Of a stretch of 64,000 nt of DNA, positions 18,061 through 26,358 are shown in pieces. The translations under genes were made by a program, and so were the position numbers. Below the pieces are notes generated by a model. It saw only the letters and a list, made by a program, of their open reading frames with translations, was not told the origin of the DNA and searched no databases. Source of the DNA: Aminipila sp032051575 (lineage in GTDB: Bacteria; Bacillota; Clostridia; Peptostreptococcales; Anaerovoracaceae); the NCBI RefSeq assembly GCF_032051575.1, contig NZ_DAMBYD010000004.1:1-64000 (forward strand), read 5' to 3'. Position 1 is the stretch's first letter; each line of letters starts with the position of its first letter.

Positions 18061-19575
18061 ATGAATTTGGTAGAAATAACGAATGTTATAAACAGTTATT
18101 TATGGAGTGTTGCAATGATAGGACTCTGTTTGGGAGTCGGAATTTTTTTCTCAGTTAGGCTAGGTTTCTTTCAGATAAGGCTAATTAAAGATATGGTAAA
18201 ACATCTTTTGGGAGGACAGAGCTCAGAAAATGGAATCTCTTCATTTCAAGGTTTTTCAATGGCTTTGGGCGGAAGAATCGGAGTAGGGAATATCGCAGGG
18301 GTTGCTACGGCCATATGCTTTGGTGGCCCAGGAGCAGTATTTTGGATGTGGGTTTACGCTTTTTTAGGTGCAGGCGCAGCTTTTGCAGAATCTGTATTGG
18401 CACAAATCTGGAAAGAAGAAATTGATGGAGAGTACAGAGGCGGTCCGGCATATTATATACTAAAAGGGACCGGAATTAAATGGTTAGCAATCCTATTTGC
18501 GATTGCAGGGGTTATAGCAAATGCATTCACTGGACCAACTATTCAGGCCTTCAATATTGCTGATTCAGTAAAAAATGCTTTTGGAATTCCGGCCATTGTT
18601 TCAGGATGCGTTGTAGCTGCACTATTCGCTTTTGTTATATTTGGAGGAATGAAGCGAATTGGTTCCGTTGCAGAGAAGATAGTACCTATTATGGCAGCTA
18701 TATATATCCTGTTAATGATTGTTATTTTAGCTGTTAATATTAAAAATGTTCCAAGCATGTTTGCAGTAATCTTTAAATCTGCATTCAATATGGAAGCCGT
18801 TTATGGTGCAATCTGGGGCCAGACTATCATGTGGGGTGTAAAACGTGCTGTATATTCCAGTGAAGCAGGTATGGGTTCTGGTTCTCAGGCTTCAGCTGCT
18901 GCAGAAGTATCCCATCCAGCAAAGCAGGGCTTAGCACAATCATTCTCTGTTTATGTAGATACATTGTTTGTATGTACAGCAACAGCAATTATGATTTTAT
19001 CTACAGGAATGTACAATGTGGCTGGTGTGCAAGAAGGAAGCTTTATTGTTGAAAATCTTCCAGGTATAGCTGCTGGGACAGGTTATACACAGGCAGCTAT
19101 TGATACTTTACTGCCAGGAATGGGTTCAGCATTCATAGCAGTTGCAATTTTCTTCTTTGCATTTACTACTATTATGTCCTTTGGTTTTTATGCAGATTGT
19201 AATGTAGCATTTTTATTTAAAAACAATAAGAATCTTAAAGGCTTACAAATAGCGATTAAAATTGTACTTATTGTAATGATTATATTTGGAAGTGTTAGAA
19301 GCTCAGCGCTAGCTTGGAATATGGCTGACGTAGGTGTAGGCTTCATGGCATGGGTAAACTTAATTGCATTAATTTTACTGTATAAACCTGTAATTAAGAT
19401 TCTAAAAGACTACGAAGATCAGAAAAAGTTAGGAATTAATCCTGTATTTGAACCTGAGAAATTAGGAATAAAGAATGCAGATTTATGGAACAACATTGTT
19501 AAGAGAAGATATTCAGCATTGTTAGAAGAAAAGAAAAAAACTTTGGAGAATAAGGGCGGTAATGTTGCAAGCTAA
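18061..19575 (+). CDS. AGCS family amino acid:cation symporter
   Basis: 504 residues with about ten or eleven membrane segments of the alanine/glycine:cation symporter family. The family signatures are GGRIGVGNIAGVATAI near residue 75 and KRAVYSSEAGMGSGSQASAAAE near residue 262. It takes up a small neutral amino acid, probably with Na+. A GlnK/GlnL-type sensor-regulator pair follows directly; in Bacillus subtilis that pair controls the glutamine-transporting AGCS member GlnT, so glutamine or alanine is a reasonable substrate guess. GAGGAGG precedes the ATG. Confidence 0.92.
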   Translation: MNLVEITNVINSYLWSVAMIGLCLGVGIFFSVRLGFFQIRLIKDMVKHLLGGQSSENGISSFQGFSMALGGRIGVGNIAGVATAICFGGPGAVFWMWVYAFLGAGAAFAESVLAQIWKEEIDGEYRGGPAYYILKGTGIKWLAILFAIAGVIANAFTGPTIQAFNIADSVKNAFGIPAIVSGCVVAALFAFVIFGGMKRIGSVAEKIVPIMAAIYILLMIVILAVNIKNVPSMFAVIFKSAFNMEAVYGAIWGQTIMWGVKRAVYSSEAGMGSGSQASAAAEVSHPAKQGLAQSFSVYVDTLFVCTATAIMILSTGMYNVAGVQEGSFIVENLPGIAAGTGYTQAAIDTLLPGMGSAFIAVAIFFFAFTTIMSFGFYADCNVAFLFKNNKNLKGLQIAIKIVLIVMIIFGSVRSSALAWNMADVGVGFMAWVNLIALILLYKPVIKILKDYEDQKKLGINPVFEPEKLGIKNADLWNNIVKRRYSALLEEKKKTLENKGGNVAS

Positions 19576-19594
19576 AGAACATAAATGTATAATT

Positions 19595-19628
19595 AATCGT
19601 GGAGAGGTTTCTAAGCCCCTCCACGATT
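19595..19628 (+). terminator. Hairpin between the symporter and sensor kinase genes
   Basis: ATCGTGGAG/AGG pairs with CC/CCTCCACGAT in a strong stem, but the tail has only short T stretches. It may be a weak terminator giving reduced read-through into the kinase gene. Confidence 0.55.
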
Positions 19629-19675
19629 TCTTATTCGTAAAAGAAACGAAAAATATATACCAGGAAAGGTTATAT

Positions 19676-20950
19676 ATGAAAAAGATAAAGCAAGCCTTAA
19701 TCACTGCAGGATGCGTATCTATTGGATCACAATTATATATTAATGTTTTTTCAGATGACTTTATTATAGCATTAGCCGTGGTTATCTTTGGTATATGTCT
19801 TCATATTTTTGATGAAATAAATCCAATTAAGCTATCTATATTGACAGGAATATGTTCACCTTTTTTTAGGTGTATTGTGCTATGGCTGAACTCTGGGGAT
19901 TGGAATGAATCGGCTGAAGCAGCATTGCCAGATATAATTTTTTATTTTTGTTTTGGTGTGATGTTTTATTGCATGTATTATAAAAACCTGCAAAAAAATT
20001 ACACTTTATTTTGGACAACCTTAGTAATTTGTGATGCCATCTCAAATGCAACAGAACTAACATTCATGAATGGTATAACCTATGTAAATCCTACTGTACT
20101 TGGTATGCTTTTTATGATAGCTATGGTTAGAGCTGTTATGATTTTGATGGTATGTTTAGCAGTGGATTCATATAAGTATTTATTAACAAAAGAAGAACAT
20201 GAATTGCGATATAAAAAATTAATGGTAATGGCATCTGTTTTTGATAGTGAAGTTTATTTTATGAAAAAAGGTATTGTTGAAATTGAGGATGTCATGAAAA
20301 AAGCATTTTTACTTTATAATAAAATGGATAATGATGATTTTCCGGAAGAATTACATGTATTAACATTAGATATTGCTAAAGATGTTCATGAAATAAAAAA
20401 AGGTTATATTCGTGTAATAAAAGGACTGCAGGATAATTTTCTTTCAGATATAAAAATTACTAGTTTAAGTATACGGGATTTAGTTAATATATTGGAAACG
20501 GATGTTGAAGATTTAATAAAACATAAAGATAAGCAGATTGAGTTTGTTACAAAGGTTCATGAGGACTTTATAGTAAAAGAACATTATATTCTTATGTCAG
20601 TATTGAGAAATATTGTTGTAAATGCAATAGATGCTATTCCAAATGAAAAAAAGGGTATAATCAAGTTAGAGTTATTTAAGGAAAAAAATGAGGACGTTGA
20701 ATTTTATAAGTTTAGAATAACAGACAATGGTTCAGGTATAAGAAAAGAAGATATGGATATCATTTTTGCACCAGGATATTCAACAAAATTTGATGAAACT
20801 ACAGGAGATATTAATAGAGGAATAGGATTAACTTTAGTTAAAGACTTGGTTCATGAGGAGTTTAAAGGTAGTATTGTTGTTGAATCACAGGAGAATGCAT
20901 ACACAAAGTTTGACGTATTCATACCTGTAACTTGTTTTGAGGGGAACTGA
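19676..20950 (+). CDS. glnK: Membrane sensor histidine kinase, GlnK (YcbA)-like
   Basis: 424 residues from the ATG at 19676, which has AGGAAAGG just upstream; the open frame extends back to 19562 but that part overlaps the symporter and a hairpin. The N-terminal half holds about six hydrophobic segments. Near residue 240, DVHEIKKGY is the phosphoacceptor-type motif typical of GlnK/DcuS-like kinases. The ATPase domain shows NIVVNAIDAIP (N box), TDNGSGI (G1) and NRGIGLTLVKDL (G2). It directly precedes its YcbB-type regulator. By analogy with B. subtilis GlnK it would sense glutamine or a related amino acid. Confidence 0.82.
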   Translation: MKKIKQALITAGCVSIGSQLYINVFSDDFIIALAVVIFGICLHIFDEINPIKLSILTGICSPFFRCIVLWLNSGDWNESAEAALPDIIFYFCFGVMFYCMYYKNLQKNYTLFWTTLVICDAISNATELTFMNGITYVNPTVLGMLFMIAMVRAVMILMVCLAVDSYKYLLTKEEHELRYKKLMVMASVFDSEVYFMKKGIVEIEDVMKKAFLLYNKMDNDDFPEELHVLTLDIAKDVHEIKKGYIRVIKGLQDNFLSDIKITSLSIRDLVNILETDVEDLIKHKDKQIEFVTKVHEDFIVKEHYILMSVLRNIVVNAIDAIPNEKKGIIKLELFKEKNEDVEFYKFRITDNGSGIRKEDMDIIFAPGYSTKFDETTGDINRGIGLTLVKDLVHEEFKGSIVVESQENAYTKFDVFIPVTCFEGN

Positions 20951-21799
20951 ATGAAATATTATATTATTGATGACTCTTTGAGTGTAGTTAAAGTTTTAAA
21001 TCGAATTGTAGAAGAGCAAGGAATAGGGGAAGTTATAGGCGTTTCCACAGATCCAGAGGCAGCTGTAAAGGAAATAATTGTAGAAGAACCAGATATTGTT
21101 TTAGTTGATTATCTGATGCCGCAGAAAGATGGTATTTCTTTAATACGGCAAGTACGAGAAGTAAAACCCAAAATTAATTTTATCATGATTTCCCAAGTTT
21201 CAGATAAAGAAATGGTTGCTGGTGCGTATAAAGAAGGCATTCAGTTTTTTATAAATAAACCTATAAATCTTATTGAAGTAATTAGTGTCCTTAAAAATGT
21301 TAATGACAAGGTCAATTTAGAAAACACTTTAGGCGGTATACGTGAAATGATTCAGACTAGAGCTAATGAGCAAAAACCAGATGTAAAGGCAAAAGACAAA
21401 GAACAACGACTAAAAGAGATAAAGTATTTACTTGGAATATTAGGCATGCTTGGAGAAAGTGGAACCGGTGATATTATTGGAATTTGTGAAGAAAGATTAC
21501 AAAGTAATAGTTCTAATATTAAGGAGGGTATATCGTTATACTGTAGTCAAAAATCTGAAGACCCTAAGATGGTAAAGCAGAGAATCCGTCGAGCAGTAAA
21601 AAGAGGATTAACGAATATAGCTGGAATGGGAGTAGAAGACTATTATAATGAAATCTTTCAAAATTATCATTATGTTGTATTTGATTTTGAAAGCATTCGC
21701 GTAGAAATGGATTATCTACGAGGAAAAAGAAAAGATGGAGGAAAAGCCAGCGTAGATAAATTTATAGAAGGATTACTTGTTTATAGTGAAGTTAAATAA
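20951..21799 (+). CDS. glnL: Response regulator with YcbB domain, GlnL-like
   Basis: 282 residues. A receiver domain with acidic DDS near residue 7, phosphoacceptor Asp53 (LVDYLMP) and a lysine in INKPINL, followed from about residue 135 by the YcbB-type output domain (ISLYCSQKSEDPKMVKQRIRRAVKRGLTNIA), which binds DNA in the B. subtilis GlnL homologue. The ATG directly abuts the kinase stop codon. A likely target is the symporter gene upstream. A shared bidirectional terminator follows. Confidence 0.85.
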   Translation: MKYYIIDDSLSVVKVLNRIVEEQGIGEVIGVSTDPEAAVKEIIVEEPDIVLVDYLMPQKDGISLIRQVREVKPKINFIMISQVSDKEMVAGAYKEGIQFFINKPINLIEVISVLKNVNDKVNLENTLGGIREMIQTRANEQKPDVKAKDKEQRLKEIKYLLGILGMLGESGTGDIIGICEERLQSNSSNIKEGISLYCSQKSEDPKMVKQRIRRAVKRGLTNIAGMGVEDYYNEIFQNYHYVVFDFESIRVEMDYLRGKRKDGGKASVDKFIEGLLVYSEVK

Positions 21800-21811
21800 T
21801 AAGAATAAAAG

Positions 21812-21857
21812 AGCCCACATATGAGTCTGATGAGACTTATTGTGGGCATATTTTATA
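21812..21857. terminator. Bidirectional terminator between glnL and the Cys-rich peptide gene
   Basis: GCCCACA pairs with TGTGGGC around an inner pairing arm (AGTCT/AGACT). T-rich tails are present on both strands (ATATTTTATAT on plus, CTCTTTTATT on minus), so it can end both convergent transcripts. Confidence 0.75.
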
Positions 21858-21862
21858 TATTT

Positions 21863-21955
21863 TTAGTGTCTATAACAACACCCTCTATTACATCGAGTTT
21901 GGTTGCAATTTTTATACAAGAAGTATAGGGCAATCCAGCAACAAGGATGACACAT
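21863..21955 (-). CDS. 30-residue peptide with seven cysteines
   Basis: A complete mini-gene. The frame runs ATG to TAA, encoding 30 residues: Cys at positions 2, 5, 6, 17, 22, 26 and 27, two His, a hydrophobic middle (WIALYFLY) and a basic, Cys-rich C terminus (RCNRGCCYRH). AAAGGAGGTG lies at an ideal seven bases before the ATG, a good sigma-A promoter lies upstream (21983-22011), and a terminator closes it. I do not recognise a family. It could be a metal-binding peptide, a disulfide-rich secreted peptide or a membrane-active small protein. No maturation enzyme is beside it, and it is not of the 45-residue SCIFF type. Confidence 0.7.
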   Translation of the reverse strand: MCHPCCWIALYFLYKNCNQTRCNRGCCYRH

Positions 21956-21960
21956 AACAG

Positions 21961-21970
21961 CACCTCCTTT
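21961..21970 (-). promoter_or_regulatory. Shine-Dalgarno site of the Cys-rich peptide
   Basis: The minus strand reads AAAGGAGGTG, close to a perfect anti-16S match, seven bases before the ATG. This is the main evidence that the 30-codon frame is translated. Confidence 0.85.
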
Positions 21971-21982
21971 TGTGGTATTAAC

Positions 21983-22011
21983 ATAATATGCAAATATTTT
22001 CTGGATGTGAA
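21983..22011 (-). promoter_or_regulatory. Sigma-A promoter of the Cys-rich peptide gene
   Basis: On the minus strand, TTCACA (22011-22006), 17 bases, TATTAT (21988-21983). Each box differs from consensus at one base. Confidence 0.75.
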
Positions 22012-22113
22012 TAACTGATCAAATAATTAATGATTATTATTCTCCATAAAGTATAAAAATATAAAGTTATGTCCATGTTTAAATTGAAAACAATAGCAAA
22101 GGAGAAAAATACA

Positions 22114-22305
22114 TTGGGTAATTTTGAATTTTATAATTCGAAGGAAGAACAAATAGAAAAATATAATCTTATAAGGACAAAAGCAATGGAACTTGCAGCT
22201 TTAATTGATAGTCAATGTCCTGAATGCAGAGAAAAATCACTGGCCTTTACTAAAATTGAAGAGGCAAGTTTGTGGGCCAATGCTTCGATTGCAAGAAATA
22301 GATAA
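22114..22305 (+). CDS. Acb2/Tad1 hairpin-domain-like small protein
   Basis: 63 residues from a TTG start at 22114, chosen because AAAGGAG (22098-22104) is nine bases upstream; an ATG at 22069 would give 78 residues. The C-terminal pattern, IRTKAMELAALIDSQCPE then REKSLAFTKIEEASLWANA and SIARN, fits the Acb2/Tad1 hairpin family as I recall it (REKSLALTKLEEAVMWANAAIARN-type motif). Phage Acb2 proteins are sponges that bind cyclic nucleotides and block CBASS immunity. Here it stands alone on the chromosome without visible phage genes, so its role is open: prophage relic, or a cellular nucleotide-binding protein. Recognition is from memory of the motif, not a search. Confidence 0.75.
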   Translation: MGNFEFYNSKEEQIEKYNLIRTKAMELAALIDSQCPECREKSLAFTKIEEASLWANASIARNR

Positions 22306-22425
22306 ATATCAATCAAGCTCTAAATTAGTTTAGAGAATATAATGCGACAAAAAAAGACAAAAAGTATAAGAAAATTTGTAATTCTTACAAAAATCTCTGT
22401 GGGAGCATAATTTTTACGACTTTTA

Positions 22426-22434
22426 TGATATAAT
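22426..22434 (+). promoter_or_regulatory. Extended -10 promoter of the lysP-like gene
   Basis: TGATATAAT is an extended -10 element (TGn followed by TATAAT) without a good -35 box. It is about 92 bases before the permease ATG. The rest of the 221-base gap after the Acb2-like gene shows no riboswitch fold that I recognise. Confidence 0.6.
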
Positions 22435-22526
22435 ATAACTGATTTTTTAGATAGACAAATAGAGAGGAGGATACATCAATTTAGATTACATTTTGCGATT
22501 TTTTATATTATGGGGAGGTTTTTTTA

Positions 22527-23975
22527 ATGAGTGAAAAAAATGAAGGCTTAAAAAGAACACTAAAAACAAGGCATTTAAATATGATTGCCATAGGTGGAGC
22601 AATTGGAACTGGTTTATTTGTAACTTCTGGAGCTTCAATAAGCGGTGCAGGTCCAGGAGGAGCACTGGTAGCTTATTCATTGATTGGTATTATGGTTTAT
22701 TTTCTTATGACAAGTTTAGGTGAAATGGCTACTTTTATGCCTGTTTCTGGTTCTTTCGAAACTTATGCAACTAGATTCGTTGACCCTGCTTTGGGATTCG
22801 CGCTTGGTTGGAATTATTGGTATAATTGGGCAATTACTGTTGCTTGTGAACTTGTTGCTGGAGCAATCGTAATGAAATTCTGGTTTCCAGATGTACCAGG
22901 TGTAATTTGGAGCGCGATGTTCTTAGTCATATTATTTGTTCTTAATATTATTTCTGCACGTATGTATGGTGAAGCTGAATTCTGGTTTGCTGGCATAAAG
23001 GTAGTTACAATTGGTATCTTTCTTGTAGTTGGTGTACTAATGATATTTGGTATCTTGGGAGGAAATGCTCCTGGGTTCCATAACTGGAAAATTGAGGATG
23101 CACCTTTTAGCGGAGGATTTGCAGCAATATTCTCCATAGCAATGATAGCAGGATTCTCATTCCAGGGAACTGAGCTTGTTGGTATAGCAGCTGGTGAATC
23201 TGAAGATCCTGAGAAAAACGTTCCAAAAGCAATAAATACAGTGTTTTGGAGAATACTTATTTTCTATATAGGTGCATTAACAATCATAGGGTTTATTCTT
23301 CCTTATACAGATCCAAACTTGCTTAAAGCAGGAACTGACAATATGGCAATGAGCCCATTCACTCTTATTTTTGAAAGAGCTGGGTTTGCAGCAGCTGCTG
23401 CTGTTATGAATGCTGTAATATTAACATCAGTACTTTCCTGTGGGAATTCGGGACTTTATGCAGCTTCTAGAATGCTATACGCTATGGCAAATGAAGGAAA
23501 AGCTCCAAAATTCTTAGCAAAAGTTAATAAAAGAGGCGTTCCAATGAATTGCCTATACTTTACGACCGCAGTATCTATACTTGCATTCTTAGGTTATTTA
23601 GTAGGAGAAAATACGGTTTATCTATGGCTTGTAAATGCTTCTGGTATGGCAGGATTTATTGCATGGTTAGGAATTGCAGTCAGCCACTACAGATTTAGGA
23701 AAGCATATGTATTGCAGGGTAAAGATTTAAAAGATTTAAAGTACAAGTCAAAGCTATTCCCACTTGGCCCAATTATTGCATTTGTTCTTTGTACAATTGT
23801 TATTCTTGGTCAGGACTATAAGGACTTGCTTGCAGGAAACTTCATTGGAGCACTTCCAGCTTACGTAGGTTTTATTGTTTTCCTTGTATTCTATATCGCT
23901 TATAAAGTAGTGAGGAAAACTAAGATTGTTGACCTTACTCATGCTGATTTTTCTACTGACTATAAAGCTGAATAA
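22527..23975 (+). CDS. lysP: LysP-like amino acid permease
   Basis: 482 residues, APC family with about twelve membrane segments. The N terminus has the family IAIGGAIGTGLFVTSG loop. Long stretches match what I know of the lysine permease LysP: TELVGIAAGESEDPEKNVPKA, SPFTLIFERAGF, NSGLYAASRMLYAMA and the late GFIAWLGIAVSHYRFR segment followed by YVLQGKDL. It most likely imports lysine by proton symport. GGGGAGG precedes the ATG. No lysine riboswitch was seen upstream. Lysine is a plausible fermentation substrate here. Confidence 0.85.
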   Translation: MSEKNEGLKRTLKTRHLNMIAIGGAIGTGLFVTSGASISGAGPGGALVAYSLIGIMVYFLMTSLGEMATFMPVSGSFETYATRFVDPALGFALGWNYWYNWAITVACELVAGAIVMKFWFPDVPGVIWSAMFLVILFVLNIISARMYGEAEFWFAGIKVVTIGIFLVVGVLMIFGILGGNAPGFHNWKIEDAPFSGGFAAIFSIAMIAGFSFQGTELVGIAAGESEDPEKNVPKAINTVFWRILIFYIGALTIIGFILPYTDPNLLKAGTDNMAMSPFTLIFERAGFAAAAAVMNAVILTSVLSCGNSGLYAASRMLYAMANEGKAPKFLAKVNKRGVPMNCLYFTTAVSILAFLGYLVGENTVYLWLVNASGMAGFIAWLGIAVSHYRFRKAYVLQGKDLKDLKYKSKLFPLGPIIAFVLCTIVILGQDYKDLLAGNFIGALPAYVGFIVFLVFYIAYKVVRKTKIVDLTHADFSTDYKAE

Positions 23976-23985
23976 TATGCATAAA

Positions 23986-24025
23986 GAAAGAAGGATTGCA
24001 GAGAAGAAGCAGTCCTTCTTTTTCA
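23986..24025. terminator. Terminator between lysP and the convergent blaR1-like gene
   Basis: AAGAAGGATTGC pairs with GCAGTCCTTCTT (one wobble), followed by TTT. It ends lysP; on the other strand the tail is weaker. Confidence 0.75.
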
Positions 24026-24040
24026 TTTTATGATTAGATT

Positions 24041-25873
24041 TTAATTACTTTGTTTTGATGTAAAAGCATTCTTAAGTTCAAACCCGCCTTTGTAAAGTAC
24101 CTCCATCTGAATATAGGTCTCGGTAATCACCTGCTCCGGCGGCCAGTTTGTCACAGAGGCGGTAGGTAGTACTTGAAGATAGATTTTCCCATCTTTAAAA
24201 GTAAATTCCCCATAGTTTCCAACATATACTGAATTAAGTTTATCTCCCCATGTTTCTTCGAGAGATTTTAAATTTATGTTGTTTCCAGTAGTCTCTCCGT
24301 TAATAGATATGGTTAATGCTCCGTCATTCACTTGATATGTTAGTTTATTATTTATGATATCACTCCAGTCATTAGAACTGAATGAATAATCTATCCAACC
24401 ATTTGTATTGCTCTTTTCTAATATATGTAAGTCATTTAAGGAGATGCCAGTTCCATTGGCACTCTTCGATATCATGGCTAATTCTTTTGTTCCATCATGA
24501 TCATAATCTTCATATTGCAGCTTAGGAAGCTCACCATAAACCCCCCAATTTACATCCAATATCTGAATAGCATTTCCTTGTCTTATACATAAACCGTGCA
24601 GGTGATATGTTCCTTTTTCAGTACCATTTTTCTTTAATCCGTAGACATAAATGGCTTCTTTAGGAATATCAGCTACTAATGCAATTGTACTGTCACTCTT
24701 TAAAAAAGTATTCCAATCATCATCGCTTTTTATAAGTTTTTCTGGAAGTTTTATATTCTCTGAAATAAGATTAACAGCTCCATACCATGAGAAACCATCA
24801 GCATTCTTTTGATTTTGCCCGCCACTAGTAAAGGCTACCGAAACACTAGTACTTACAATTAAAAGAAGGAGAGTCAAAATAATAATAAGACCATTATGCT
24901 TTTTTCTTGTACTTAAAATATTTTGTAACCTCTCCTTAAGTGTTTTAGTAGAATCATTAAAACCTGTAGTTAATGCGATTGTACGCATTTTCTGTTGATT
25001 GATGCAAGAAAGAATTGTTTCACCATATGCTTTTTTTGCGTCAGTTGACATTTCTTTAATTACTTCATCATCACAGGAAAGCTCTAAATCAACATCTGAT
25101 TCATAGCGAAGCAGATATATCAAAGGATTAAACCAGTGAACTGCATTTGAAAGCAGAAGCAGCATTTTATACCATAGGTCATAACGTCTGTAATGTGTAA
25201 GTTCATGTTTAAATATAAAAGTTAGTTCCTCATCCGAATAATTACCAGAGGGTATGACCACAACAGGATGAAGAAATCCCATAATGAAAGGGCTTGATAT
25301 TTGATTACATACATAAATATCAACCTGCTTTTTAATATCGAATTTAGTAGAAATATCGTTGATTATATCATATGATCTCTGCTCTTTCGAAACTCTGCTC
25401 CAGCGCAAAATTTGCTTCCTAAAATAAAAGTATCCAACAAAGTGATACACTATAAATACAAAGCAGCCAATAAACCAAACCAAAATAGTAATATCCATCC
25501 ATGGTATAGCTTTTTTGTTTTTTTCTGACACATTGTCTGTAAACTTTTCTACTTGCGTATTAGTAACAGAAGCCATTACAGGTAATACTTTTGTTTCTGA
25601 GCTGTGTACGGTTCCTTTATCGGGACTAATCTGACTAGTAAGTGAAATGAATAATGGATGGTTGATATCAGGCATATTCACTTGAATTGGCGCACCAGAA
25701 AACGAGAAGTCGATAGGTATTAAGAGTCTTACAGCGATTATCAACCATATGCATTTTTTCCATTTGGCAGCATAATGCTTATTTATAAAGAAGGATAGAA
25801 TCTTTACAGTCATAATTAGTATACTTGTGATAATGGAGATTTCTATTATTGATAGAAACAATTTGTGTGACAT
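24041..25873 (-). CDS. BlaR1-like M56 metallopeptidase sensor with non-penicillin-binding C-terminal domain
   Basis: 610 residues from ATG 25873 (AAGGGAG upstream; a GTG at 25876 is the alternative). The N-terminal half has membrane segments and the M56 zinc protease motif HELTH (FKHELTHYRRYDLW) with ELSCDDEV downstream. Another membrane segment near residue 330 is followed by about 270 extracellular residues. This region lacks penicillin-binding motifs and instead contains YEDYDHDGTKELAMIS, an Asp-rich DxDxDG loop of the calcium-binding or FG-GAP type. It therefore may sense something other than beta-lactams. The start overlaps the BlaI-like stop codon by one base, so the two are coupled. 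Confidence 0.85.
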   Translation of the reverse strand: MSHKLFLSIIEISIITSILIMTVKILSFFINKHYAAKWKKCIWLIIAVRLLIPIDFSFSGAPIQVNMPDINHPLFISLTSQISPDKGTVHSSETKVLPVMASVTNTQVEKFTDNVSEKNKKAIPWMDITILVWFIGCFVFIVYHFVGYFYFRKQILRWSRVSKEQRSYDIINDISTKFDIKKQVDIYVCNQISSPFIMGFLHPVVVIPSGNYSDEELTFIFKHELTHYRRYDLWYKMLLLLSNAVHWFNPLIYLLRYESDVDLELSCDDEVIKEMSTDAKKAYGETILSCINQQKMRTIALTTGFNDSTKTLKERLQNILSTRKKHNGLIIILTLLLLIVSTSVSVAFTSGGQNQKNADGFSWYGAVNLISENIKLPEKLIKSDDDWNTFLKSDSTIALVADIPKEAIYVYGLKKNGTEKGTYHLHGLCIRQGNAIQILDVNWGVYGELPKLQYEDYDHDGTKELAMISKSANGTGISLNDLHILEKSNTNGWIDYSFSSNDWSDIINNKLTYQVNDGALTISINGETTGNNINLKSLEETWGDKLNSVYVGNYGEFTFKDGKIYLQVLPTASVTNWPPEQVITETYIQMEVLYKGGFELKNAFTSKQSN

Positions 25874-26262
25874 CACTTTTTCTCCCTTTCTAATTGATTA
25901 AGATATTCCTGTAATTCTTTTAAATCTGCATGATCTATTACTTTGTTACTATATAAATTTGTGATGAGGCTTTGCAGTGAATTTCCATAAAGTTTTTCTA
26001 AAAAGGTTTTACTTTCTTGTATCTTATATTCGTTTTCAGTTATCAATGTCGAATATAGATTGGTGCGGGTTTTTCTATCACAATGAACAAATTCTTTTTC
26101 TGCTAACCTTGCAAGAGAGGTCATCAAGGTTGACAATACCCATTTGCGTTTTCCCTGAATCTGATCCAATATGCAATTGGAAGTAATAGGCTCCGCACTA
26201 CACCACAGAATCATCATTATTTCTAATTCTGCATCACCTAGTCGTTTTATCTTATTATTCAT
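25873..26262 (-). CDS. BlaI/MecI family repressor
   Basis: 129 residues from ATG 26262, chosen because AGGAG lies nine bases upstream; the open frame extends further but that part is a run of Ile/Tyr codons in the promoter region. It has the BlaI winged-helix pattern: RLGDAELEIMMILWC at the start, VLSTLMTSLARLAEKEFVHCDRKTR in the recognition region, and a helical dimerisation C terminus. In this family the partner M56 protease inactivates the repressor. It is the first gene of a two-gene operon and probably represses its own promoter. Confidence 0.92.
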   Translation of the reverse strand: MNNKIKRLGDAELEIMMILWCSAEPITSNCILDQIQGKRKWVLSTLMTSLARLAEKEFVHCDRKTRTNLYSTLITENEYKIQESKTFLEKLYGNSLQSLITNLYSNKVIDHADLKELQEYLNQLEREKK

Positions 26263-26316
26263 TTTATTCACTCCTATTATAATAATGTAATTGTATAATA
26301 TTATGCATATGATAAC

Positions 26317-26344
26317 ATTATACATACGTATAATTAAATGTCAA
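26317..26344 (-). promoter_or_regulatory. Promoter and candidate operator of the blaI-blaR1 pair
   Basis: On the minus strand, perfect TTGACA (26344-26339) and perfect TATAAT (26322-26317) with a 16-base spacer. A near-palindrome, ATTATACGTATGTATAAT (26334-26317), covers the spacer and the -10 box, a typical place for a BlaI-type operator. Confidence 0.7.
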
Positions 26345-26358
26345 GAAAAACTGGTATA

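Noticed and set aside
22306..22526. Possible lysine riboswitch before the LysP-like gene
   Set aside because: The 221-base gap lacks the conserved L-box core and any terminator before the gene; only an extended -10 promoter is visible.
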